A DNA stretch of 60,559 bases, taken from the NCBI RefSeq assembly GCF_013184745.1, contig NZ_JAATVU010000035.1:1-60559 (forward strand), written 5' to 3'. The stretch's first letter is position 1. Each line of letters starts with the position of its first letter. The notes beneath the pieces are model-generated. The model worked only from the letters and a program-made list of their open reading frames with translations. It had not been told where the DNA came from and did not search any database. This document shows positions 1-8,358 of this stretch, one piece after another. Both the position numbers and the translations under genes were made by a program. The stretch comes from Mangrovicoccus sp. HB161399 (GTDB lineage: Bacteria > Pseudomonadota > Alphaproteobacteria > Rhodobacterales > Rhodobacteraceae).

Positions 1-93
1 CTTGGAATACAGGGACGGCCAGCAGATCCGGCGGCTCGGAAACTTGATGCTGCTGCCCCACGGTCTCAACATCACCTTGAGCAACAACACCCC
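1..93. repeat. Terminal direct repeat, left copy
   Basis: The first 93 bases are identical to the last 93 (60467-60559). A coding frame runs through the overlap without interruption, so this is most simply the redundant end of a linearised circular sequence and not a biological repeat. The circle would be 60,466 bp. Confidence 0.95.
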
Positions 94-565
94 CGAGGTG
101 AAGCAGAAACAGATGGACGATGCCCGGATCACGATGCTGCGCCAGAACGCGACACTGGCGGGTGTCGTGGAAAAGTCCGGACGCTTCGTTGAGCTTATGC
201 AGAACCGAGATGACGAACGGTTTGGCGCGCGCCGCAACCGGTTCAACACGCCGACCATCGAAAAGAACGGCACGCTAGCGCTTGTGAAGACCATTTGCGA
301 CCTGCGGGAAGAGGCAATGATCGCGTTCGCGCTGCGGGAATGGCGCATGCCCGGAGAAGCCGGTACGGGGCGACGCTTTGCCGGAATGTTCTCCTTCACC
401 CATGCGGACGAGACCTTCCTGTCCGACAGGGAAACTGCCGCCAGCAAGACCAGCGAGAACTACGTCATCGTGCCGGACAATGCCAATGCGCCAGAGGACC
501 TCGTGCGGCTTGAAGCCCGCAACGACGTTCTGGGCGGTGGCATGGAGCCCGTGCGCTGGCAGTAG
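1..565 (+). CDS. DUF262/DUF1524 restriction protein, C-terminal part (gene begins at 58983)
   Basis: This is the 3' end of the gene that starts at 58983 and crosses the circle junction; the frame continues with the codon beginning at base 2 and stops at 563-565. It holds the second half of the DUF1524 (GmrD-like, HNH-type) nuclease domain: the NLMLLPHGLN segment is the asparagine-rich part of the HNH motif whose VEHIWPQ part lies before the junction, around 60420. The remaining residues form the C-terminal tail. The joined protein is about 682 residues. A small gene follows 49 bp downstream on the same strand. Confidence 0.9.
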   Translation, partial: LEYRDGQQIRRLGNLMLLPHGLNITLSNNTPEVKQKQMDDARITMLRQNATLAGVVEKSGRFVELMQNRDDERFGARRNRFNTPTIEKNGTLALVKTICDLREEAMIAFALREWRMPGEAGTGRRFAGMFSFTHADETFLSDRETAASKTSENYVIVPDNANAPEDLVRLEARNDVLGGGMEPVRWQ

Positions 566-614
566 GAGGACCGCGGCGCAGGACATGACGCCAGGAAACA
601 AGGAGAAAAATCGC

Positions 615-902
615 ATGGAGCCTATCGAATACCTCCTGCTGCCAGTGGCGGACGATCCTTCGGAGAATGTCCGCGTCTCAGTGACATTTTCCGGGGAGGG
701 AGCCATAGCTTCGCGCGATGTCTGCCTGCGGGATTTCCTGATCCTGATCGCCGAACAGGGGCAGGTAATCCGGTTCGACGATTATCCATGCGTCCTGACC
801 TCGGTAAGGGTCGATTTCGCGAAGCGGCAGCTCCGCCTCGCCGCGCGGCCTTGGCAGGAGAGCGATGGTCCGCAGGGCCTCTTCGATTCAGAGCAAGGCT
901 AG
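615..902 (+). CDS. Small hypothetical protein downstream of the DUF262/DUF1524 gene
   Basis: A 95-residue protein starting MEPIEYLLLPVADD. I chose the ATG at 615 because an AAGGAG Shine-Dalgarno lies about 9 bases upstream; an in-frame ATG at 585 also exists, with AGGAGGA further away. There is no recognisable domain, signal peptide or membrane segment; the protein is mildly acidic with a regular beta/alpha pattern. It lies 49 bp after the restriction gene on the same strand, so it is probably co-transcribed and could be an accessory of that system. Its 3' end overlaps the convergent phosphoesterase gene by 15 bp. Function unknown. Confidence 0.7.
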   Translation: MEPIEYLLLPVADDPSENVRVSVTFSGEGAIASRDVCLRDFLILIAEQGQVIRFDDYPCVLTSVRVDFAKRQLRLAARPWQESDGPQGLFDSEQG

Positions 903-1760
903 CAGCTGTTCCGGGCCAAGCCGGTCCTCTCCGTCCCAGCGATAGAGACAGGGCGCCGCCGGATAGTCGAGACAGGCAGCGCGGTCATGGTCGATCCGGA
1001 GCGGCGGAGCCATCTTGTAGTGGCCGAACAGAACGCAGGGCCCGTCCCCCGGATAGAGGATATCGGCCAGGTTGGCACCGGGATCTCCGGCAGGAAGCGC
1101 ACTAGGATCGGGCACAGAAAGCGCGAGTTCCTTCCAACTCCGGGCGCCTGCCCGCCACCAGGCGACGCGGACGTCTCGGCGCAGGTTGCCCTTGATGTCG
1201 GCAAAGCCGTGGCTACCGGGAAGCCTAACCTCGGGTCCGGAGACCAGAAGCTTCACTGCGCGACTGAATTCCGTGCTTTCCGCGGCAATCTCGGGCAGGT
1301 CCCCATGCTGCAGGAAACCATCCGGACGCCGCGCCCGGATGGTCGCGATCAGCGGATCGGACCAGAAGGCATGGACAAGCCTCAGGCCGGGGCGCTCGTG
1401 CCAGAGGGGCAGGGTCCGCAGGAACCACTCCGTCCAGTCGAGTGCCTCCGGAGTCTCTGTGCCGAAGGCGGAGAGGAAGCTGCGGTGCTGGGCGATATTC
1501 TTTTGCGACCGTTCCCTGAGCGGCTGTCCGTCTGCACCGCGGCGGTGGAACAGGATGGCATTCAGCTCATGATTACCCATCACCCCGATCGCCCGGCCCG
1601 CATCGATCCGCCCGCGTACTTCGCGCAGGACCGCCGCATCGTCCGCGCCGGTGCCACCATCAATGAAGTCTCCCAGAAAGGCGATTTCCGGCCCTGCCTG
1701 GGCGAAGCTCGCGGAGAGGCGGGCGGGATCGGCGTGAAGATCGGGAATGACGGTCAGCAT
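888..1760 (-). CDS. Calcineurin-like metallophosphoesterase (PP1/PP2A-type fold)
   Basis: A 290-residue protein with the metal-binding motifs of the metallophosphoesterase superfamily in order: DLHAD near residue 7 (a variant of DxH), GDFIDGG near 31, GNHELNAI near 62, a later VHAFW histidine, and FGHYKM near 245. The family hydrolyses phosphomonoesters or diesters with two metal ions; members with this layout act on phosphoproteins or on nucleotides such as Ap4A. No signal peptide is seen, so it is probably cytoplasmic. It stands alone on the minus strand and its stop overlaps the convergent small gene. The ATG at 1760 follows a GAGGGC-like ribosome site. The substrate cannot be read from sequence. 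Confidence 0.85.
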   Translation of the reverse strand: MLTVIPDLHADPARLSASFAQAGPEIAFLGDFIDGGTGADDAAVLREVRGRIDAGRAIGVMGNHELNAILFHRRGADGQPLRERSQKNIAQHRSFLSAFGTETPEALDWTEWFLRTLPLWHERPGLRLVHAFWSDPLIATIRARRPDGFLQHGDLPEIAAESTEFSRAVKLLVSGPEVRLPGSHGFADIKGNLRRDVRVAWWRAGARSWKELALSVPDPSALPAGDPGANLADILYPGDGPCVLFGHYKMAPPLRIDHDRAACLDYPAAPCLYRWDGEDRLGPEQLLALL

Positions 1761-2176
1761 GCCCTCGGCCTAGCGCGGCAAGCGGCGGCAGGAAAGCCAG
1801 TTACGGGCAAGTACCGGTCAATCCGTTGGCCGACGCCGATTTGCCGCGGACGCAGTAACTAACCGTTGCATCAGGGCACGCCCTCGACTTCTGGTTCTGG
1901 TGGACGCGCATCTGGCAGATTTGGTCATCCCGTCGGCGTCAGGCTGCAACCTTCATGTCTACAGGCCGCTTGCATTATGGGACACTTTCAGCCTTCTCGC
2001 GCATTTCTCTACCAACTCAAGAATGATCCTGAATGGCGGGCTTCAGTGCCAGCACGGGCAACCGCGCGGAGAAGGATGCGCGCCTTCCGTCGGTGCGCCA
2101 GCGTGACCGGCGCCTCGAAGATTGGATATGCCGCATTTCGACCACGAACCAGCAGTCGGCGGAACAGACCGCCGGA
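1761..2176. other. Gene-poor 0.4-kb junction between defence and catabolic regions
   Basis: No convincing gene. Short open frames occur on both strands but none shows a recognisable domain or ribosome site. The block from 1960 to 2060 is less GC-rich than its surroundings. It lies between the start of the phosphoesterase gene and the stop of the glutathione transferase gene, and must hold the phosphoesterase promoter. It may be the scar of an old insertion. Confidence 0.5.
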
Positions 2177-2797
2177 TCAGCCGCGTGGGAAGCTCGCTTT
2201 CATGGAGGGTCGTTCTGACGCCTCCGCGAACCAGGCAGCCAGCTTCGGGTGACCATTGCGCCAGTCCTTTTCGGGAAAGCGGAAGTCGAGATAGCCCAGA
2301 GCGCAGGCCGCGGCGATCGAGCCTGCGTGGAAGCCGTCCTCCAGGAGAGCGAACCAGCGCGTCTCGAGCGCGTCGAGGCCGCTGTCGATCTTGGCCATCT
2401 GGCCGTCGAACCATTCTTGCCAGCGGAGCGCCTCGGGACGCATCGCCGTTTCGTACCGGCACAGCAGGCAGGCATCGAGAATCGCGTCGCCCAGTGCCTC
2501 GAGCGTCAGGACCCGGAAACGGCTTGCGTCTTGCGGGTAGATCGTGCCCTCCGCCGCCGCGAGAGAGTCGACATAGGCACAGATCACGCGGCTGTCGAAA
2601 ACTGGTTCGTCATCGGCCAAAAGCGCGCAGGGCACCTTGCCCGAAGCATTGTGGCGCACGATCTCCGCGTCGCGCTGAACCGGGCCCGCTGCCGAGGGCA
2701 GCGCCTCGATCTGGTCGGCCACGCCGCGCTCGTGCGCCGCAACCCAAACCTTCCGCACATAGGGCGAGGCTGGCGAATGGAACAGTCTGATGGTCAT
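2177..2797 (-). CDS. Glutathione S-transferase family protein
   Basis: A 206-residue protein, normal length for a soluble GST. The N-terminal thioredoxin-fold domain (residues 1-80) has the SPASPYVRKV start carrying the likely catalytic serine, the GKVP segment with the cis-proline near residue 54, and the DSRVICAYVD segment with the glutathione-binding D/E-S pair near 67. An all-helical C-terminal domain follows (about 90-200). It conjugates or transfers glutathione to electrophiles, or removes it. The ATG overlaps the stop of the upstream GntR gene by 4 bp, so the two are translationally coupled. In this setting it could detoxify or isomerise an intermediate of the adjacent catabolic pathway. 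Confidence 0.9.
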   Translation of the reverse strand: MTIRLFHSPASPYVRKVWVAAHERGVADQIEALPSAAGPVQRDAEIVRHNASGKVPCALLADDEPVFDSRVICAYVDSLAAAEGTIYPQDASRFRVLTLEALGDAILDACLLCRYETAMRPEALRWQEWFDGQMAKIDSGLDALETRWFALLEDGFHAGSIAAACALGYLDFRFPEKDWRNGHPKLAAWFAEASERPSMKASFPRG

Positions 2798-3540
2798 GTC
2801 TTCCTCCGGGAATTGGTGCCGCGTCTGGACCGTCCGGCAGGGACGGTCGCGGCGGGCACGCGCAGAAAATCGTCGGGATAGAGTTCCAGATGCGACAGGA
2901 GATGTTCCAGCGCATAGGTAATGTGTTCATGCATGATCGCGCCCGCGCGGTCCCCCTGGCCGCGGGCCAGAGCACGTGCGATTCGGCGATGGTCATCGTG
3001 CGATCTGCGGATCACGTCATAGTCGCGCCACATGATGATCCGGTCCGACGCCATCGGAACGTCATGCAGCCGCTCGACGAAGTCCCGGATCCAGGGATTG
3101 CCGGCGATGCGGATCACCAGGTCGTGGAAAGCCACGTTCATCTGCCGGTAGGATCCGAGGTTATCTGCCACCAGCTCGCCCGGTGCGAGCAGGGCATCGC
3201 CCTCCTCGACCAGAGCCGCCAGCCGCTCCGCAACTTCGGTGGTCATGTTGGCGGCAGCCTTGCGGCAGGCCATCGCCTCCAGCTCGGCACGCACCTCGAA
3301 CGCCCCGACCATTTCTTCATATGAGAATTCGCGCACGCGAAAGCCGCGGTTGCTTTCGTAGACCACAAGCCCTGACTGGGTCAGCGCCGTCAGCGCCGTG
3401 CGCAGCGGCGTGCGCGAGACGCCCAGCATTTCGGCCAGCTGGTCCTGATGCAGCTTGTCTCCCGGACGCAGCTCGCCACGCAGAATCGTCTCCCGCAGCC
3501 GCGCGACCGCGATCTCTGTACTCGTCGATGCATCTGACAT
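2794..3540 (-). CDS. GntR-family transcriptional regulator (FadR/VanR-type, FCD domain)
   Basis: A winged-helix GntR domain occupies the first 70 residues (GELRPGDKLHQDQLAEMLGV, then SRTPLRTAL, the recognition helix). It is followed by a helical FCD ligand-binding domain whose likely metal ligands are the AFHDLV aspartate/histidine, the DDHRRI histidine and the HEHI histidine. I chose the ATG at 3540, preceded by GGTGGAG about 9 bases upstream; a GTG at 3579 would add 13 residues. It is divergent from the SDR/TRAP operon and coupled to the GST gene, the usual layout of a local repressor that responds to the transported substrate or a catabolite. Confidence 0.88.
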   Translation of the reverse strand: MSDASTSTEIAVARLRETILRGELRPGDKLHQDQLAEMLGVSRTPLRTALTALTQSGLVVYESNRGFRVREFSYEEMVGAFEVRAELEAMACRKAAANMTTEVAERLAALVEEGDALLAPGELVADNLGSYRQMNVAFHDLVIRIAGNPWIRDFVERLHDVPMASDRIIMWRDYDVIRRSHDDHRRIARALARGQGDRAGAIMHEHITYALEHLLSHLELYPDDFLRVPAATVPAGRSRRGTNSRRKT

Positions 3541-3702
3541 GTCCACTTCTCCACCTGCCGGTCCGGTCGCCAGCGGCACGACCCATCAAGTCCTCTCAGG
3601 AAGCATAATTTATCCAAAACGGGCATTCCAGCCAAAAACTTCCTTGCCATTTCCATCGTTTTGTGTCCATTTCAAATGCAACGATCTTGGGAGGATCCAT
3701 AC
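3541..3702. promoter_or_regulatory. Divergent promoter region of the catabolic module
   Basis: A 162-bp divergent intergenic region between the GntR gene and the SDR/TRAP operon, locally AT-richer around 3600-3680. An imperfectly spaced dyad ATCGTT (3655-3660) and AACGAT (3680-3685) lies just upstream of the GGGAGG ribosome site of the SDR gene. It is a candidate GntR operator but matches no consensus I can name. Confidence 0.4.
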
Positions 3703-4461
3703 ATGTCAGGACTTTGCCTGGTCACCGGCGCCGCCGGGGGCATCGGGAAGGCCGTCGCCAACCGCATGGCCGCCGACGGCTTCACCGTGCTCGCCGCAGA
3801 TCTCGACCACGCGCGTGCCGAGGCTGCTCTGGCGGACCTGCAGGGCGAGGGCCATCGTGCCATCGCGCTCGACGTCTCGGACGAAGCCGCGGTTGTATCG
3901 GCTTTCAGGGCGGCCGAGGACCAGGGTCGGCCCATAGCCCATGTGGTCGCGGCGGCGGGTATCCTGCTCTTCGCGCCGGATGGCGACCGCCCGCCCCTGA
4001 CCGAAATCGCGCTGAAGGACTGGGACCTGACGCAGCGGGTCAATTCGACGGGAACGTTCCTGCTCCTGCGGGAATATCTGCGCAGCACCGCCCGCGCGGA
4101 CACGAAAGGCGGCCGCTTTGTCGGCTTCACCTCAGTCGCGGCTCAGCTTGGCGGCTATCGTTCGAGCGCGGCCTACATTGCCTCGAAAAGCGCGGTCCTG
4201 GGCCTGATGAAAGCCGCCGCGCGGGAGGCCGCGCCGCGCGGCATCACCGTCAACAGCGTGGCCCCGGGCCTGATCGACGCGCCGATGCTGCACCAGTCGC
4301 TCTCGCCCGAGAACTACGGCGCGGTCGCAGCCAACATCCCGCTCAACCGCATCGGAACGCCCGAAGATGTGGCGGGAGCCGTGGCATTCCTGATGGGCCC
4401 GGACGCCGCCTATATCACGGGCGCGGTCATCGATGTGAACGGCGGCTACCGGATGCAATGA
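3703..4461 (+). CDS. Short-chain dehydrogenase/reductase (FabG-like)
   Basis: A 252-residue classical SDR. The NAD(P)-binding TGAAGGIG lies at residues 8-15, an acidic AADLDH after beta-2 suggests NAD preference, and the catalytic triad can be placed at Ser144, Tyr158 and Lys162 (YIASK). The C-terminal PEDVAGAVAFLMGPDAAYITG is typical of FabG-like members. The ATG at 3703 is chosen because GGGAGG lies 8-9 bases upstream; the longer frame starting at 3661 has no such site. It is the first gene of the plus-strand operon leading into the TRAP transporter, so it probably oxidises the imported hydroxylated compound or a product of it. Confidence 0.92.
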   Translation: MSGLCLVTGAAGGIGKAVANRMAADGFTVLAADLDHARAEAALADLQGEGHRAIALDVSDEAAVVSAFRAAEDQGRPIAHVVAAAGILLFAPDGDRPPLTEIALKDWDLTQRVNSTGTFLLLREYLRSTARADTKGGRFVGFTSVAAQLGGYRSSAAYIASKSAVLGLMKAAAREAAPRGITVNSVAPGLIDAPMLHQSLSPENYGAVAANIPLNRIGTPEDVAGAVAFLMGPDAAYITGAVIDVNGGYRMQ

Positions 4462-4473
4462 CGGCGGCAGGAG

Positions 4474-4488
4474 CGGGCCTCCGGCCCG
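4474..4488 (+). terminator. Small GC hairpin between SDR and TRAP genes
   Basis: CGGGCC and GGCCCG flank a 3-base TCC loop, 13 bp after the SDR stop codon. There is no U-tract, so it is more likely an mRNA-processing or stability hairpin than a terminator. Confidence 0.35.
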
Positions 4489-4525
4489 TGCCGACGGCAA
4501 CGACAGCGCGCGGGGAGGAGGCGCC

Positions 4526-5041
4526 ATGTTCGCAATACTGAGAAATCTCACCACGGCTCTCGCAGTGCTGGCCGGCATGTCAGTGGCGCTGATGATGCTG
4601 CATGTCATGGCCGACGTGATGGGCAAGTACTTCTTCCATTATCCGGTGCCCAGCACCGCCGAGGTGGTCGCCAACTACTACATGATCGCGGTCGTGTTCC
4701 TGAGCCTCGCCTGGGTCGAGGCCAAGGGCAGCGCGATTTCGGTCGACCTGATCTATGATGCAGCGCCAGCGGGCGCCCAGCGGATCATGCGCAAGATCGG
4801 CGAGGCGGTGACGCTGGCCTTCTACATCGGGCTCGGCTGGTTTTCCTGGGACGTGGCGATCCGCGCCTGGAAGGTCAACGAAAGCGTCGACGGTCTGTGG
4901 CGCGTGACCATCTGGCCAGCCAAGTTCATGCTGCCGATCGGAATCGCGCTGGCTTGCCTGGTGCTGCTGGTCCGCATCTTCGCCGAACCCCGCATCCGCA
5001 TTGACGGCGGCCATCCAGAACACAGCGAAGCGGAGGCCTGA
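4526..5041 (+). CDS. dctQ: TRAP transporter small permease (DctQ family)
   Basis: A 171-residue membrane protein with four predicted transmembrane helices (about residues 8-30, 48-66, 90-108 and 127-150) and the FxxYPVPSTAEV region typical of DctQ after helix 1. With DctM it forms the membrane complex of a tripartite ATP-independent transporter that imports organic anions using a sodium gradient and a periplasmic binding protein. The ATG follows GGGGAGGAGG. The stop TGA (5039-5041) is one base from the dctM ATG, so the two are coupled. Confidence 0.93.
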   Translation: MFAILRNLTTALAVLAGMSVALMMLHVMADVMGKYFFHYPVPSTAEVVANYYMIAVVFLSLAWVEAKGSAISVDLIYDAAPAGAQRIMRKIGEAVTLAFYIGLGWFSWDVAIRAWKVNESVDGLWRVTIWPAKFMLPIGIALACLVLLVRIFAEPRIRIDGGHPEHSEAEA

Positions 5042-5042
5042 C

Positions 5043-6347
5043 ATGGAGCGCATCGAACTTGGATTCGCGGGTCTCGGACTCGTCCTGATGTTGATTGGCG
5101 TGCGCGTGCCGATCGGCGCCGCCATGGGCACCAGCGCCTTCCTCGGCATCTGGGCAATGATGGAATGGAAGCCGGCCATCGGCATTACCAAGGCCGTGCC
5201 CTTCACGCTGATCGGTGACTGGAACTTGTCGGCGATCCCGATGTTCCTGTTCATGGGCTTCATTGCTGTCGAGGCAGGGCTCACGCGCGGACTCTTCGGC
5301 GCAGCCCGCATCCTGCTTGCACGCATTCCCGGAGGCCTCGCTTCCTCGACCGTGGTTGCCTCGGCGCTCTTCGCTTCGGCCTCCGGGTCATCGGTGGCGA
5401 CTGCCGCAGCCTTCTCGCGCATCGCCGTGCCCGAGATGCTGAAGTCGAGCTACAACAGCGGGCTGGCGACCGGCTCGGTGGCGGCGGCTGGCACGCTCGG
5501 CGCGCTGATCCCGCCCTCTGTCCTGATGATCGTCTATGGGCTGCTGCTCGACACGTCGATCAGCACGCTCTTCATCGCCGGCATCCTGCCCGGACTGCTC
5601 ACTGCCATGGCCTTCATCGGGCTCGTCTCGATCCGTTGCAGCCTCAACCCGTCGCTGGCGCCACGGGTGGCAGTAGAAGTGTCGAAGGAAGAGCGGAGCG
5701 CGTTGATCATGGACGCCTGGCCGCTCCCGGTCCTGATCCTGGGCGTGATGGGCGGCATCTTCTCGGGCATGTTCACGGCCACGGAGGCTGGTGCGGCCGG
5801 TGCTTTCCTCGCTTTCACCATCGCCGGTCTGCGCGGACGGCTCAGCCTGCCGGTCCTGCGCCGGGCCCTGGTCGACACCGCGTCGGGCACCTCCGAGATT
5901 TTCATCGTCGTGCTCGGGGCCGCGCTGTTCTCGCGGTTCGTGGCCCTGGCGACGATCCCCGATTTCGTCGTGGGCCTCTTCGACGGCTACTCGACCGTGA
6001 CGGTCCTGATCATGATCTGCGTGCTGTTCCTGGTCATGGGCGCGTTCCTCGAGAGCATCTCGATCATGTTGCTGACGCTGCCGGTCCTCGGCCCGGTGCT
6101 GGCCGCACATGACGTGAACCTGATCTGGTTCGGCGTGCTCGCAATCAAGCTGCTCGAGATCGGCCTGGTAACGCCGCCGATGGGGATGAATGTCTTCGTC
6201 ATCAAGTCGTCGATGGGCGACCGGGTGACGCTGGGCGAGATCTTCCGGGGCGTGTCCTGGTTCATCCTCGCCGACATGTTCGTCCTGGCGCTTCTTGTCC
6301 TGTTCCCCGTGATCAGCCTGTGGCTGCCGGAGATGATGGCCGGCTGA
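5043..6347 (+). CDS. dctM: TRAP transporter large permease (DctM family)
   Basis: A 434-residue, highly hydrophobic protein with about a dozen transmembrane helices and DctM hallmarks: the PIGAAMG start, an inward loop with ASALFASASGSSVATAAAF near residue 110, GTLGALIPPS near 150 and the C-terminal IGLVTPPMGMNVFVIK near 370. This is the ion-coupled translocation subunit. The ATG at 5043 begins one base after the dctQ stop; an in-frame upstream start at 5001 lies inside dctQ and is less likely. Length and motifs are normal, so it looks functional. Confidence 0.94.
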   Translation: MERIELGFAGLGLVLMLIGVRVPIGAAMGTSAFLGIWAMMEWKPAIGITKAVPFTLIGDWNLSAIPMFLFMGFIAVEAGLTRGLFGAARILLARIPGGLASSTVVASALFASASGSSVATAAAFSRIAVPEMLKSSYNSGLATGSVAAAGTLGALIPPSVLMIVYGLLLDTSISTLFIAGILPGLLTAMAFIGLVSIRCSLNPSLAPRVAVEVSKEERSALIMDAWPLPVLILGVMGGIFSGMFTATEAGAAGAFLAFTIAGLRGRLSLPVLRRALVDTASGTSEIFIVVLGAALFSRFVALATIPDFVVGLFDGYSTVTVLIMICVLFLVMGAFLESISIMLLTLPVLGPVLAAHDVNLIWFGVLAIKLLEIGLVTPPMGMNVFVIKSSMGDRVTLGEIFRGVSWFILADMFVLALLVLFPVISLWLPEMMAG

Positions 6348-6385
6348 CTGCCGGCGCAACACCCCTTACTTTGGGAGGAGTAAAA

Positions 6386-7507
6386 ATGACCAAGAACCTG
6401 CTGCTGGCCAGTGCCGCCGCGATTTCCCTTTCGGCGGCAGCGTCCGCCGACACCTACCAGGCGACAAACTGGATGGCACCGTCGCACATCCTCAACGAGA
6501 TCGCCTATGCACCCTTCGTCAAGGCCATCGCCGAAGGTACAAATGGCGACGTCGAATTCGAGGTCTATTCCTCCGGGTCGCTGGTGCCCGCCCCCACGAC
6601 GCTTCAAGCGGTCGGCGACGGGGTGGCGCAGCTGGGGATCGTCGCGGCATCCTACACGCCATCGGAGCTGCCGCTGTCGGGCATGATCAACGACATGGCT
6701 TTCACCGCCACCGACGAATTCGCCAACGCCTTCGCACTGACCGAGATCGCGGTGACCAATCCGCGTCTCGTGCAGGAGTATGGCGATCACAACACCATCT
6801 TCCTCGGCGGCTATTCGACCCCGATCTACAACTTCATGTGCATGAAACCTGTCTCGGACCCGGCCTCCGTAGAGGGCCTGAAGGTGCGCACTGCGGGCAC
6901 GGCTCAGAACCAGTGGATTGCCTCGCTGGGCGCAATCCCGGTCGCGGTGCCGATGACCGACACCTACTCCGGGCTGGAACGCGGCTCGATCGACTGCACG
7001 CTGAGCGATCCGACCAACCTCGAGAAGGGGTACAAGTTCTGGGAAGTGGTGAAGTACATCAACACCCTGCCACAGGGGGCTTCGATGGGAGCGACCTATG
7101 TGCTGAACAAGGACTTCTGGTCCGGCCTGTCGACAGAGGATCGCCGCAAGATCCTCGACCTGACCGGTCCGGCGCTGGCGGCTGCCCAGGTCGCCTACCA
7201 TCAGGGCGTCGAGTCGGCGATGGCCGGAGCAAGGGAGCGCGGAATCGAGATCACCGAGGCCGATCCCGCCATGGCCGCCCGGCTCGGGGAGTTCCAGGCC
7301 AAGATGATCGGCGGGCTCGCGGCCGAGACCGCGAAGGTGCGCGGCATCGACGATCCCTCGGATATCGTGGCCGAATACCAGAAACTGGTCGAGAAATGGC
7401 ACGGGCTTCTGGCCGATGTCGACCGCAACGATGCCGAGACCGTCGGCAAGCTGGTCAATGACGAGATCTACGCCAAGCTCGACGCCGAGACCTTCGGCCT
7501 GAACTGA
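6386..7507 (+). CDS. dctP: TRAP transporter substrate-binding protein (DctP family)
   Basis: A 373-residue periplasmic binding protein. A Sec signal peptide covers about residues 1-20 (MTKNLLLASAAAISLSAAAS, cleavage near A-D). The mature part has the DctP fold with the MKPVSDPASVEGLKVRT segment whose arginine normally binds the ligand carboxylate, and the later DCTLSDPTN region. It captures an organic acid and delivers it to DctQM. The ATG at 6386 follows GGGAGGAG. It is the last gene of the transporter trio and is followed by a strong hairpin (7516-7540). The longer binding-pocket insert suggests a carboxylate bulkier than a C4 acid, but that is inference. Confidence 0.92.
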   Translation: MTKNLLLASAAAISLSAAASADTYQATNWMAPSHILNEIAYAPFVKAIAEGTNGDVEFEVYSSGSLVPAPTTLQAVGDGVAQLGIVAASYTPSELPLSGMINDMAFTATDEFANAFALTEIAVTNPRLVQEYGDHNTIFLGGYSTPIYNFMCMKPVSDPASVEGLKVRTAGTAQNQWIASLGAIPVAVPMTDTYSGLERGSIDCTLSDPTNLEKGYKFWEVVKYINTLPQGASMGATYVLNKDFWSGLSTEDRRKILDLTGPALAAAQVAYHQGVESAMAGARERGIEITEADPAMAARLGEFQAKMIGGLAAETAKVRGIDDPSDIVAEYQKLVEKWHGLLADVDRNDAETVGKLVNDEIYAKLDAETFGLN

Positions 7508-7515
7508 TGCCGTCG

Positions 7516-7540
7516 GCCGGTGCCCGGTCCGGGCACCGGC
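7516..7540 (+). terminator. Perfect 11-bp intra-operon hairpin after dctP
   Basis: GCCGGTGCCCG (7516-7526) and CGGGCACCGGC (7530-7540) flank a 3-base loop 8 bp after the dctP stop. No T-run follows and the downstream SDR is in the same direction. It probably stabilises the abundant binding-protein mRNA or partly attenuates downstream transcription. Confidence 0.6.
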
Positions 7541-7610
7541 TACCCACTCTCTCCATTCGAGCCGCGGCCCGGCCACCGGCGCCTCAATCGGCCAGACCCA
7601 AGGGAATCCC

Positions 7611-8348
7611 ATGTCCGCCCCTACCCTGCCCACCGCCATTGTCACTGGCGCCGGCTCCGGCATTGGCCGGGCCATCGCCCATCGCCTGTCCGAAGACGGC
7701 TACCTCGTGATCGTTGCCGATCGCGCAGCTGATGCCGCAGAGGAAACCGTCTCCCAGATCACGGCCGCAGGCGGCCAGGCCCGAGCCGAAGTGCTGGACA
7801 TCACCGATCCTGCCGCAACCCAGGCGCTGATCGATGCGGCATCCGGGCTGCGGGTGCTGGTCAACAACGCGGGCATCTTCAACGTCATCCCCTTCGATGA
7901 CCTGACCGCCGACGACTTCCGCAGGATGTACGAAGTGAACCTGGTGGCGATGTTCACGCTCTGCCAGCAGGCGGCACGGGTGCTGCCGGAAGGTGGACGG
8001 ATCATCAACCTGGCCTCTCGCGCGGCCTTCGGTGCGCGCAACTATGCCCATTACGTCGCCTCCAAGGCCGGGGTCGCGGGCTTCACCAAGGCCCTTTCGC
8101 TCGAACTCGCGGCGCGCCAGATCACTGTCAACGCGGTCGCGCCAGGCGTGATCGAGACCGACATGCTGAAGGCCCGGCCCGACGGGCTGGAAGAGATGCG
8201 CGCGCAGCAGCCCTCCGGCCACCTCGGCCAGCCCGAACACATTGCCCATGCCGTGGCCTTCTTCGCCGATCCGCGCGCCGAGTATGTCACTGGGCAGGTC
8301 CTCATTGTCGATGGCGGCCGCTCGGTCGGCGGCACGGCTGCATTCTGA
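7611..8348 (+). CDS. Short-chain dehydrogenase/reductase (3-hydroxybutyrate-dehydrogenase-like)
   Basis: A 245-residue classical SDR with TGAGSGIG at residues 12-19, NNAGIF near 85, the SRAAFGARNYAHYVASK active-site stretch containing Ser, Tyr and Lys near 143-156, and AVAPGVIETDM after it. The C-terminal ITGQVLIVDGG-type end is complete. It oxidises a secondary alcohol or reduces a ketone with NAD(P). It is the second of three SDRs in the module; the three differ clearly in sequence, so they probably catalyse different steps and are not recent duplicates. The start follows AAGGGA. Confidence 0.9.
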   Translation: MSAPTLPTAIVTGAGSGIGRAIAHRLSEDGYLVIVADRAADAAEETVSQITAAGGQARAEVLDITDPAATQALIDAASGLRVLVNNAGIFNVIPFDDLTADDFRRMYEVNLVAMFTLCQQAARVLPEGGRIINLASRAAFGARNYAHYVASKAGVAGFTKALSLELAARQITVNAVAPGVIETDMLKARPDGLEEMRAQQPSGHLGQPEHIAHAVAFFADPRAEYVTGQVLIVDGGRSVGGTAAF

Positions 8349-8358
8349 GGATCCGGCC